From positions 41,630,659 through 41,694,658 of the forward strand of contig CM049313.1 in the NCBI GenBank assembly GCA_026874595.1: a stretch of 64,000 bases of DNA. Direction: 5' to 3'. A program made the translations under genes and the position numbers. Source of the DNA: Sipunculus nudus (taxonomy: Eukaryota > Annelida > Sipuncula > Golfingiida > Sipunculidae). The notes under the pieces are model-generated. The model was given only the letters and a program-made list of their open reading frames with translations, searched no databases and was not told the DNA's origin. This document shows positions 14,601 through 28,042 of the stretch, in pieces; position 1 is the stretch's first letter, and each line of letters opens with the position of its first letter.

Positions 14601-17600
14601 TTATGATAAGGGGGAACGTTGCATAACTAGAGGGATACCTGACGAGGGGGAGGGGGTTTATGATAAGGGGGAACGTTGCATATCGAGAGGGATACCTGAC
14701 GAGGGAGAGGGGGTTTATGATAAGGGGGAATGTTGCATAACGAGAAGGATACCTGACGAGGGGGAGGGGGTTTATGATAAGGGGGAACGTTGCATAACGA
14801 GAAGGATACCTGACGAGAGAGAGGGGGTTTATGATAAGGGGGAACGTTGCATAACTAGAGGGATACCTGACGAGGGGGAGGGGGTTTATGATAAGGGGGA
14901 ACGTTGCATAACTAGAGGGATACCTGACGAGGGGGAGGAGATGCATGACGAAGGGAAGGTTGCATAACGAGAGTCAAGGTTGCATAACGAGAGGGGAACC
15001 TGACGAGGGGGAGGGGGTTTATGATAAGGGGGAACGTTGCATAACGAGAGGGATACCTGACGAGGGGGAGGGGGTTTATGATAAGGGGGAACGTTGCATA
15101 ACGAGAGGGATACCTGACGAAGGAGAGGGGGTTTATGATTAGGGGGAACGTTGCATAACGAGAGGGATACCTGACGAGGGGGAGGGCCGGGGTTTATGAT
15201 AAGGGGGAACGTTGCATAACTAGAGGGATACCTGACGAGGGGGAGGGGATGCATGACGAGGGGGGAGGTTGCATAGCGAGAGGGGTACCTGACGAGGGTG
15301 AGGGGGTGCATGATGCATTGATGTTTTTTATAAATCGTTAATCCAACAGATTCATTAAACCACTATTTACACGGTCTATTTATGTTGTCATCATCCGACA
15401 ATTTCACATTCTCTTTCGATTGTTAATTTGTATAAAGAGCCTCTTTAAATCCTGTTTACTGATCTGATGTATTATGATATTTAAAATTTATAGACAATTT
15501 ATCAAATGTTTCAACAAATTTTGTTTCTAACTTTGTATTTTAAGTGACAGTTTCTAAATCATTTGCCAGCAGGAACCAGGTTTTCGACCAGTCTGTATTT
15601 GAAACGTGTGTAATTCACCTACCACATCGTTCTTTCCATCGTCCTGATTCGTCTCCCATGTTTCGCCATCCATGCTGGTCATGATCTTGAACCTTGTCAC
15701 CCACTGGTCTTTACTTTTATGACCTTTCATGCGAACTCCAGTGATTTGGTGGTTGAACCACAGATCAAGCTCAAATAAAATATTCAAATGTTCAACGCGT
15801 TTGTTTTCCGAAAACAATGTTCTATAATGTTGGTAACGTGTATGAAATGACAATTCTGTAATCTATGAAAGTTCAGTTACGGTACGGCATATTGCCAGAA
15901 GGATACATTTTTAGCGGGGCAACAAATTAAGAGTAAACGTGCAGCCAGAAATAGATGTAGAAAATTCCAGATCAAAATGAGGAAATTATCAAGGCCATAT
16001 TTCAACGAGGGATAATGTGAGCTCCTGCCAAACCTTAAATATATATAACATTGTATTTTCATAAAAATTTTAGCAAAACTAATGCGCCATACTGCAACAG
16101 ATGGGGGATAGGATATTAGTTTATAATATCTTGATTATAAGTAGGTCACAAAAGGTAGGTCACTATGGCAATTTTACATAATAATTTGTAATGCATCCAC
16201 ATTTAGGTGTATGAACACTTAATTTTGTAGCTGAATAAGCATTATGTATTCAACAAGTCTCCCCAGGAGTTTAATTCTCTTATATAATCCTACCCGGGCC
16301 CAGTGCCCCCGGCACATACTTATCTGCTATCTGGATTAAGATAGCCAAGATTCGTATTGATGTGACCTTCCTGAATTCAGTGCTGCTATCTACACCCTGC
16401 CTCCCTCGATGACTCCCTGTCAAGATGAAAATTGCTGTGGTAAGTACTGACTGATGTGACCTACCTGAATCCAATAAAGCCCCCCTGATCCAGCCTCCCA
16501 GCCTGACTCGTTGTCTAGATGAAGATTGCTGAGGTATGTACATACTGATGTGACCTACCTGAATCCAATGTGGCCCCCCTGATCCAGCCTCCCAGCCTGA
16601 CTCGTTGTCTAGATGAAGATTACTGAGGCATGTACTAACTGATGTGACTTACCTAAATCCAATGTGGCCCCCCTGATCCAGCCTCCCAGCCTGATTCACT
16701 GTCAAAATGAAACAGCTGTGGTATGTACTGACTGATGTGACCTACCTGAATCCAATGTGGACCCCCTGATCCCGCCTCCCAGCCTGACTCGCTGTCTAGA
16801 TTAAGACTGCTGTGGTATGTACTGACTGATGTGACATACCTGAATCCAATGTGGCCCCCCTGATCCCGCCTCCCAGCCTGACTTGCTGTCTAGATGAAGA
16901 TTGCTGTTGTATGTACTGACTGATGTGACCTACCTGAATCCAATGTGGCCCCCCTGATCCAGCCTCCCAGCCTGACTCGTTGTCTAGATGAAGATTACTG
17001 AGGCATGTACTAACTGATGTGACTTACCTAAATCCAATGTGGCCCCCCTGATCCAGCCTCCCAGCCTGATTCACTGTCAAAATGAAACAGCTGTGGTATG
17101 TACTGACTGATGTGACCTACCTGAATCCAATGTGGACCCCCTGATCCCGCCTCCCAGCCTGACTCGCTGTCTAGATTAAGACTGCTGTGGTATGTACTGA
17201 CTGATGTGACATACCTGAATCCAATGTGGCCCCCCTGATCCAGCCTCCCAGCCTGACTCGCTGTCTAGATTAAGACTGCTGTGGTATGTACTGACTGATG
17301 TGACATACCTGAATCCAATGTGGCCCCCCTGATCCAGCCTCCCAGCCTGACTCGCTGTCTAGATTAAGACTGCTGTGGTATGTACTGACTGATGTGACCT
17401 ACCTGAATCCAATGTGGCCCCCCTGATCCAGCCTCCCAGCCTGACTCGCTGTCTAGATGAAGATTGCTGAAGTCGGTGCTGCCGCTGCTTGTTAACTGGT
17501 CAGGTCCATAGTCATAACCAGAAAGGAGACCATCCTGGCAGTCTGTAATGGCATATTATCATATAACCGGTTTCCGGGGCGGGTTTTAAGTAGGTTATTC

Positions 17601-19091
17601 AGTATATGATGACGGAGATAGTAATACTAGCTGGTGTGCAAAGTGGTAAAGTTACTTAGCAGGGGAGACAAGATAATTCAATGTGACGTCATGTATTTTC
17701 TGATGCACTAGGACCGGAATCGGAACGGTTTTGTTTAGGTAGTAGTTGCTATATCATTGACTAAATCTAAAGGGCCTGTGACACCTTGTCCCTACACAGA
17801 GCAGTTTATGTTTATGTTCAATTCAAGGATATGAACCGTTAAATCTTTTCATTTTAGTCATCATGGAGGGTTCAAAGTATCAATACCCGAAGCGCCCCCT
17901 AGTCGACTTATCGTTGTTTACTCGGACTAAAGTTGCCAGTAAGAATCAAGTTAAAATCTGGATTTGCAAAACAAGGTCTTAAATCATTATTTATTTAATT
18001 TACTACTTTATTTCGGTATCCAAGATAGCCCATGGTAGTAATGCCTCAATGTCCGGTGATTCCTTCTCTCTACGCTTAACAAGTGCATGAGGCATTCTGC
18101 TAGTGAAAATGGTGCCCCTGTTTCGAATAAAGAAAGGTAACTTTAAATGCAAGCCCTTCATTCCCAAGGATATTTATTTATATAAAAGAAATAAGATCTC
18201 TGATAACGTCATTTTCTTTTAGATGTATAGTTAAATACCCGAAAGCCCTTCTAACGAACCGGAGAACTATTTAAAAATATGTAACCGGTAGATTGACTGA
18301 ATTTAGACCACATTTCATTTCTCAATGATTTTTCCCCCGTGCTCCCCATTAATTTAGTGAGTTATTTTACTAAGTAATTGATTATTCTTACCATTGTTAG
18401 GAATTCATAATTATGAAATGAAACAATATATAATACAAAAATCAGAATTCACATTATTCAAATTGCATAACATAGAGAAACTGCAGTCCCATTTTAAGAA
18501 TATATTAAAATGCTTCAAGCTAAAATACGTCGAGGTAAATAATGTCTGTTCAGGCCTTTCATTTTGTCTGACAACTCCTTTAAAACCTGCAACTTTTAAC
18601 ATCAGTTTTTACTATTACAACATTGACAGGGGCCTTGTTTCAAGGGGCACTTTTTGGGTGGGACAAAATACCTCCGGCCTCACTTCTTATAGGGGAATAA
18701 AACATGTTTTAGCAAACAGTTTCATTATATTTTTCTTCATACTTCCTGCAGATTTCTTTAAATTATGTGAACCATGTGAACGTATGTAAGACTAGGCATA
18801 AAAATTATGGCTGAAGATGTTAAAACAAAGGACCCCTCCCCCTTTTTCAGCCGCCGCATTATTCTCTTGGGTTTGATTCCACCTTTTCCGAACCTTTTCA
18901 GCACTTGCATGATATTAGCATTTATGATAGTAATTTTTATTCATGGTATAGTGTGATGGATCTGTGATTGGCTACTCTGAATTTGTTCTCTGTTGACCCA
19001 GGTTCCGAGTGTGTCATTGTTATTGAAATAAACAGTCAACACTAAGGCGTCTTCATCCTGTTATCTACCTATCTATCTATCTATCTATCTA

Positions 19092-19141
<50 letters not shown>

Positions 19142-20541
19142 ATCATTTGTGATTCTAAAAAGTGTACATGATTTCCATTTCCATGTTATATTGTTAAGCG
19201 CCTTGGGCGGATTCTTGATATCTGGATCCGTACACTTTAAAAGAATAAATTATTATTGAATTAATGACTAAGTGCGTCGTAGAACATTTTAGAAAAAAAG
19301 ATAACCAAAAACCTCTTTTTCAAAGAACTGACCTCCTTCCCCAGTGAAGCACATGACGCCGATATCTTCTGAATGGTCACAGCCCGTAGATCCAGCGTCT
19401 TTAGAACGCGGGCAGTCCAAGAGGTTGTCTTCTGTCCCCACACAGTTCAGGCCTCCGAGAATGATTTCTCCTTCACCAGGAGTGACGTCAGGCCAAAGGC
19501 CCATGTAACCATGGTAACCTTTGATCAGATAACGGGATCTCATGACAGTTAAAAAGTGTGAAGAATGGTTATAATGGCTGTAAAACGAACCTGGGGGGGG
19601 GGGGGGGCGCTGCTTACGGGAGTGGTATCTTGAAAAATTCAGCCAAAAAAAATTATTTACCTTTCCTGCATTGAAACTGTTCATACAATAATTAAATTAA
19701 TTTTCCAATATGAGACTTTTGACATTTTTCATGAAATAATATGACGTTTTTTCTTAATCTCTAAATTATCAAATCTTTAATTAAAAAGTAAACCTACCTA
19801 ATGTTTTACAAACCACTTCCCCTTCTTCCCAGCCCCAACCGTCGTTACACACCGTTCCCCAGTTACCTGAAAAGTCAGCAAAGAACACATTTGTGTTGTC
19901 ATAAGAAACAGTTTCTGTGATCATGATATATATTTCCCAGATTAAAGGATGAGGATGATTTATGATAATTTCTTCAGACATAGAATCACTGACGCAGGGC
20001 AGGTGATTAATATTGTCATATATAAAATGAAGCCCATAATTCTGCCATATATAAAATATGTAAATCATGAAAACGAACTGTGAACAGGCCTGGTGAGGCA
20101 AGCTTTATTTATTTATTTGATATATTATATTTGTGGATCTGGTTTGTCTAGCCGTTGCTACCTTTTGATTTAAGCATGTTTGTATTGTGTACTAGTGTAA
20201 GCGCCAAGCGGGCCTTTTGTATCCTATTTAACTTGTTAGAATTACTTTGAACAGTGTTGCATGTATAAGCACTGAATCTGTAACACAAGACGTTTCGACA
20301 TTTTTGCTCTTTTCGTGTAGCTGCTCCTGTACTTACTTGTGGCACTATTCAAAACCATGAGTCTTCCTGTACCGTCTGTTACATCGTCCTCCAGTCTGTA
20401 GGCTGCAAGGAGTTAAATAGAAGTCATAAGATAATTCGTTTTTAATCGACCATTGGAATTAATTTGACTCTATTTTTCCTTGCTGGTGGCTTATTGCAAA
20501 ATGTGTCTTCACCCACTTTCTAATGAAAATATAAAATTTGT

Positions 20542-20604
<63 letters not shown>

Positions 20605-20781
20605 TTATAAGGGTGACGTTACTTCAGGGTTCATTTGATAACGCCATGGATCAGGGCTCAACGCGTGTTACTACTTTAGTGAATATAATTACAAGAAATA
20701 CCCTTATCTACCGCTTTTCTAAGAAAATGTTTGTTCATGGACCCGATAATGATCCCGGTAATGAACTGTAAATATTTTTCG

Positions 20782-20868
<87 letters not shown>

Positions 20869-23800
20869 ATCATTACAGGTTTCTCTCAATCAAAGAAGAG
20901 CTCCAGGTATTGGAGATTATTTAAATAAACGCCCAAAGGTATAAGGAACGACTTAATGATATGGAGGTGAATAGCTAAAAGCTGTCCGTTACATCCTCTG
21001 GGCGTATTAGTACATGATGATATGTTAATCTGAAACAAGTTTGCTCATTCGTCTCGAATGGAAAGCATTTACCCGAAACATTTCATAGATTTGATCAATT
21101 TAAATAAAAATGTCAGCTTCAAAGCCTGCTGCTCCCATATTAACTGATCGTAAATGTATACATCATATTTTACAAAATGAAATATTATCGGCATCATCCT
21201 GGATTACTGTTATTTCCACGTGTTATTTTGGTATAAATATTACTTAATTACTAACCTGCGGCTTCCGTCTTCAATGGAGTTTTGTCTGAACCAAGAGGCC
21301 ATGCCTTATCTATCAACGTTTTACACCAGATGCAGTTCCATTTCCCCCAAAACAATTTCCAGAACTCAAAGTATTCAATCTTGAAGTTAACATTGACCTG
21401 CATGTACATTCGGTCACCATATTTATTCAGGCGGGTTCGCTCTTTCGTATTGTCCCAGGGCATATTTGGATCAAACCGAATCAGAAAACTGCTTCTAAGT
21501 TTCGCCCTTGCTACAACTACTGACCACTGGGGAAGATTAGAAAACACTTCAAAGATGCCCTTGTAGAAATCTACGTATGCTTTAGCAATAAGGAAACAAC
21601 CGTTTTCAATATCAAACATCTTCAAAAACTTATTCAGTGGTTTCACGTACTTAGTGATGAAATCAACGATATCACTGATAATGGGGACGCACAGTTTTAC
21701 ATTAAGTTCTATCCTAGGCAGTATGTTGGTCCATATGAGCTTAAGTTCTATTTTTAGAACCTTATAAAAGGTACACGCAAATACTTGGATTGGTCTGTCT
21801 TTGTGCAAAACAATAGCACAGCCAATTCCTTGAGAAATTTGTTTCAGGGGGAACTTTGCAAGATCAACTCTTTTGAAGCCCTTCAGAGCCTCCATGACAC
21901 TCCGGGCTCGTCGTCGATGATGCTCTCTGCTGTGATTGCTGTAGGACTCTACCATGCCACGTGCTTGAGGGTAACTGAAGTTGCCAGGGGCTATCACACT
22001 CGAATCGTCCTGCTCATCCTCGGTATTTTCTAATTCTTGGCCTTCATCAAGGCCTTGCTCCAGATCCCGAGCCAAGGGAATTACTGAAACAGAAGAAAGG
22101 CTCAAAATTTACAAGAGTATACCAGTTTAACAGACCTAATTTAGAATTTTGAAGTTATATAAAACTGATATGCCTACAGTACATACAGTTATAAGACATC
22201 GCAGACTAAATATTCTTAATCTAGGTAAAGGTTTTTAAAATGAAAACCATTTAAATTTTATTGATTGTAAAGTTGCAATATCTATCTCCGAATATCCATA
22301 CTTTTTGGAAACAGGTAAATATCTTATACATTGGACCACCTTTGTATAAACCTACAATGACACTTTTAATTTTTTTAATGTATAATTTGAGTTTACTTCA
22401 ACAGTATGTGTGTCCTTAACAAATACAAACATTATGAGGTATCAACATCAGTATCATAATATACTATCATTTTTGAAATCTGAACCTTACAGATGTGTTC
22501 TCCGAATGAGTGCGTTGCTTTGTGCGCTAGGTGACCACACGTGGTCTTGTTGTCGCACATGCAGTCAAAGTACTCGAGCATATCAGCAGCGTGCAGCGCC
22601 TCCTGCCGGACAGACCTCCTAATGCGTTCATGATCTGGAAGGTAACAGAGTTATCACTGCTTGGGAGGGCGGAATGCGGGGGTGGGGGGGGGGGGGGGGG
22701 GGGGGAGGGTAATCAAAATGCTTTTTCTTTAGTTAATTGTAGAAAGACTGAAAAATTCTTTAAATCTAGGCTAAATAAAAGTAAATTTTTTTGCTTTTTG
22801 TGCAGTTTAAGTTCAAAAGTTAATGTCATGATAGATTTAGAGATGAACTGCTTTTATTTTCTTAACAGAGTTTTTTTGGGCGGAGGTAACCGCCTCCTGT
22901 TTTTATAAAGATGACTTATTTAATTCTTTTGCAAAATATTTACAAGAGTTCTATTTTAAAAATCAACAGACACAAAATGAATGCGTGCAGCATAGTACTC
23001 AAGATGTTGAGAATGGTGTAATATTTGTGGTTTAATTTTCGCTTGTAAGAACACACACACATTCATTGGACATTTTGATTTCTTTCAGGCCTTTAGAAAA
23101 TTAAGATATTCAAGTGCATTCGGGACTAATTTTAAATTCAAATTACATACAAAATATCCAATAGATTAAAACACGAAAATGCACCCTAAACTATTTGATT
23201 ATCTGGATACTGTTTTAACAGGGAGTGATGGGGCTGTAATTTGTATACTCCACATATTTGAACAAGAGACCCTGATGGGCAGGTTATCAAAAATAGGTGG
23301 CTGTCATGGCTGTAGCCATGAAACATATCTGTAACATATTATTTTCATTTTTATAACAAATTAAAGTCACACTAATTTAATTTCCTTTTGTCTAGAATAC
23401 AAGTGAAAAAGATATGTATTCCAGGAATAAACAGAAAATATTATTTCAAATCACAGAAAGTAAACAAACACAGGTGTGCTGCACTGCATGTAAAAAGGGG
23501 TTAAATTTTGCTTTAAATCTTTACACAATCCAAGATAATATCACTTGAAGGGATATGTGGCTTAAAATTCGAGTAGAGTAACTATACTAATAGATTTATT
23601 GTGTTATATAGTGTATATGACATTGTTATATATACTCCTACGTTACACTGTGCGAGTTTTCATGACGATTAACTAATGACAGTATATACCGTGCACTTCA
23701 GTCATACCTTGCCGTTAAATCACTCTTTGCATAGCAATTAAGCAGCAAAGTGCACGCATAGATATTAATAATATGTATTTTTATAGCCCTGAGGAAAGTT

Positions 23801-23909
23801 GTGTATGCAAAGTACGTTGTTGAAGTACGAGAGGGGTGTGTCAGAAATGTAGCATTCAGTATAACATGATTGACACACCTCGAGCGGACGGTTGTGTGTA
23901 TAGCATGGT

Positions 23910-23975
<66 letters not shown>

Positions 23976-26900
23976 TTTCCTTACACTGTGTATTTTTTTT
24001 ATGACGCTTGGGCAGACATACATATGGTTGTTTTAGAAAGATTTCGGGTTTGTAGTGACAGGATATACCAGAGATATTGGTAACATGTATTGTTTATAGA
24101 AGAATTTCAACCAGCGGCGGATCCCCTGCGTCCCTTCTGTTTCAAGCTAAAATCTGCATGGGAAACAGAATAATATTTGTTTAACAAAAACCAGGACCGG
24201 ATTTCTGGTCCCGCACCGTTTTCTTTAATAAAAGTTTGCATGAAAAGAGTTGTATAACGTACATTCCGGTATAGTACGTGGGCTGGAGGGACCCACCATG
24301 CATACCCCATTAGCCAAACCTATTTTTTATTGCTATTTGCCTATACTTAGTTTTAAGGGTGTTAACATTGAATAAACTTCAGGGTGTTTTTTTTTGCACC
24401 ATAACAACTGAATATTTCGTCACCAATTTTGTTGGTAGAGGAAATTAAAATGACTATTACTCAATAACCATTTAACATTAAATAACACTACACATCAAAC
24501 TGTTGCATATGCCAAGCCTGTTCATATAATATATAAAACGGAAATGAGGACAGTAATAAGGTCACCTGGGATCAAAAGGTCATGGATTTTTCCCTAGACC
24601 AAAATTTAGAAATTATGGTCTGATTTGGGCTTATATCACACAGTCGGAGAGTTTGGATCACAAAGTTCAAACATTTCTCAAAATAAAAGCACCTGAACAA
24701 ACGACCTTTGTTAATTTCCCTAGCTCCAAGAAATCCTTGCATATGATTGGACGGCTAATGTGTTCTATTTTCTGAATGATCTAAAGGTGAGTTTTAAAGA
24801 TCATAGTTGATCACAAAAAGTCATTAGACAGTGCAGGTTGTGATCACAAGTCAGTCATATGATCAATATGTCTTAAAAAATTGGTAATGATTGGTGAAGT
24901 GGTTAAAAGTAAAGGATTTAGCACCATATGTTAAAAAAATAAAAGTCGTAGAAACATCGGATTGAAAATAATTGAATTCAATATGGAATCCATTATTGCT
25001 TCAAGCCTTTTTTAGAGGTGGTCTAAATGATCTCCATAATTTTCATATTTTGGCCTTATATTTTAAAATTTAACCCATTGACATATTTACATTTTTTCTT
25101 TAAATAAGAATATTTAATTCCGCATTTTTATTAAGAATATTATAAAAAATACATTGGTCAGTTTTCTAAAATATGCAACTTTTGGATTCCCCTTAGTTAT
25201 CATATAAAAACCCACCAAAAGTGTCCATTTTCAACTTCATATACTGCAACAATAAGCACACTGACCCCCAAATTTTATTTCATGATTTTATAAAGTATGC
25301 CTTATAAATATCATATGCAAAATATCTTAGAGATTCCATGGGTAGTTTAAAGTGTCAAGTTCCCCCTTAAATTACCTTCCGTGTGCCGTTCACTGCAATA
25401 CTCTCTCAGGTTTTCGTTGAAATCCTGCACCTCCTCTGCAGTTGGGATTTCCAAGTCGTTTGTTTCAGGCTTCTCAGCGTCTCCTGACTCCAAGAGACTT
25501 TCTCCGGGTTGGAGCTGCGTCTGACATGTCTCCTCCAGACCAACAGCGACTCCGCTCTCAATACAAACAACTTCACGGATCATCTCTGCGTCGATATCCT
25601 GCATCCTAAATTTACAGTACTAAAATATCACAAATCTACATATTTCTTCACAGTCCATCTCAGCGTCGATATCCTGCATCCTAAATTTACAATACTTAAC
25701 TATCACAAGTACAGACAGCTTCATCTCATCATCGATGTCCTGCAGCATTGCGTTACAGTACTTAAATGTCACATTTCTTCTTATCACACACAACCAGTGA
25801 CAAACGGCATTGAGATTTATGTGCAGTTTATCTGAGACATGCCCTACCATTTACCTACAAATTTAAATGTATTCAATAAACTATCATTTTAGGTGTCAAT
25901 TACTATTTTTGGTGTTTTCCTTCATTTCACTACCATGTCGCCACGGAAATTACAAAGTCGTACATTTTCACGAATATCCATTCTTAATTTTACTCAGGAA
26001 CTATAACTACAAGAATTGTAACTACAACATTGTAAAGTTCAAGTCATAATATTTTATTTAATTTAAATACTAATTTATATTTAATATATTAAATACAATT
26101 TAGACATCCACGAATTATCAGCTGTGATGTAAATTGAAACATTCCGAAGTTTCAACTGTCTGAAAGATAATTGTCTGAAAAGAAATATAGTTGACAATAG
26201 AAAGCACACCCCGCAGAATCTGAATATCTAATTTGCTCGAGTGCATCACAGTCTGACTTGCAAATTGAAACTTTATATAAATTTTAACCAATTTAATTTA
26301 TATCCGTTAAGTATACCCTTATCAAAAAAGGATAGTCTGAATGAGAAGGAAAAAAACGTGTTGACGCCGTAAGTGGGCAATAACTCTTGTAAAATGGAGG
26401 CTTTATTCAGTATCTGAGACCACCTGCAGGATGAGTGGCAGACTATATACATTCATTTAATGGTGGGCTCATTTACGGTAGAGTGTTGTCCTGTGCCATG
26501 ACTGCGAGATGTATGATTGTACACTTAAGTAAGGATTGTCAAATGGTGACCATGACAAGGTAGGGTGCTACCTTAATTTTCAAATACATATGTTGAGGAA
26601 GGATTTTAGATGTGCTTAAAGTATTATTTATTCACGTAGAACATGTTGTCGATAAATACATGATAAACGTTTATCCGAATACTGGTTCGAAGTTTCATGA
26701 ATAATGCAAGTTAAAAAGAGTTAGTCAATTGGCATTATTACATCAGGATCATCAATCCTGAATAGATCTTCATAAATCTCGAGTTTCCGGCTACAATCCA
26801 TTTTTTTATGAATGTCTTACCTCTCTACATTTTGTTTAGATGGGTCCAGCAAGAAATCACGACAGACTGTGTGTAAATCTGCATACAACAAAGGCAGACG

Positions 26901-27998
26901 ACCCGTCGCTCTCTTCACACGGCGGGACATGTGATCACGTTCCACAAGATGGCGGCATAGTCTGAAATAAAAAAATCATATACCTTACAATGGTCTTCAA
27001 ATTTCTTGTCAAATTATACTTCGCACAGTGTGGTATATAACATCTAGTTATGTTCCAATTAATCGATTATATCTATAATTGGTCTTATTCTTTTAGAATA
27101 GATTACATTTGTTGTATCTTTACATAATCGATTATGTATGCACATTGAAAGACTTCCTTTTATTTAGAAAAATCACACAAACAATTCTAATCCTGTCAAA
27201 GCTTTATAAAAGACGGGGAAAAAATTAGTGAACAACATTAAAACTGGACCTTGTTCCGCAAATAAGTGTCAACAACCCAACCTTCGTCTAACAGCATGAT
27301 GTATACAAGTCGGATAAAATTAGAAAAGATAAGTTTTATTTAAAGTCGGTTTTCTATGGTCAACAATAACAACATAAGCTCACAGAGCTCACAGACCGAC
27401 ATGATTTATTGGGCAGTAAATAAAAGGTATAATTCTATGTATAATTCTTTACAGCAGATTTAAATGTAATATAGCATGGACATAAAACAACTGATTATCA
27501 ATCCATCATCCTTCGTTATTTTCTTTCAATCATCGAATATAATTTTATAACCAATTCTTACCACTAGAAACATGATTCATAAACAACATAAATTCAAGCA
27601 TTTGTCCTTACTCAAGGTACTTGTAGTAATAAAAACTATAAATCAGCCTGGTCTTACTCTTTGAAGCGAGTGAACTCGTTATAGTCTTCTTCACTGAATG
27701 GGTGCTCTGTTTCATACATGAGATTTTTCAACTCGTGACGTAAGGTCTGGTCTCCGACAGATGCACCTGGCCCTAAAAAGAACCAACAGATCTATGAATA
27801 ACACTCATAATAAGGCCAAACTTTATAACTAATTTTTAATTAAATTAATATATATTTATATTGATTAAGTTAGAAAGAAATAAACTAATATCATGGACCG
27901 ACATAAAAAATGATTTAACATTGTGCTTGAGGAAGATCCCATCCACGACTACTAACTATAACTAACCATACATAAATAGCTTTATAATACACAAAAAA

Positions 27999-28042
<44 letters not shown>

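Noticed and set aside
14098-15311. Open frames of 282 and 141 codons on the minus strand with a 19-residue repeat
   Set aside because: They are produced by the 57-bp unit being a multiple of three and lie inside an intron of a well-supported gene; no start context or domain supports them.
18394-18789. 131-codon plus-strand open frame
   Set aside because: It is antisense within intron 10, with no domain, no splice support and AT-driven composition.
20676-20873. Small frames made of IYIYIY or SLSLSL (also 23,836, 40,203 and 40,353)
   Set aside because: They are translations of (TA)n and (GA)n microsatellites.
21282-22033. Plus-strand frames opposite exon 7
   Set aside because: They are shadows of the coding exon on the other strand.
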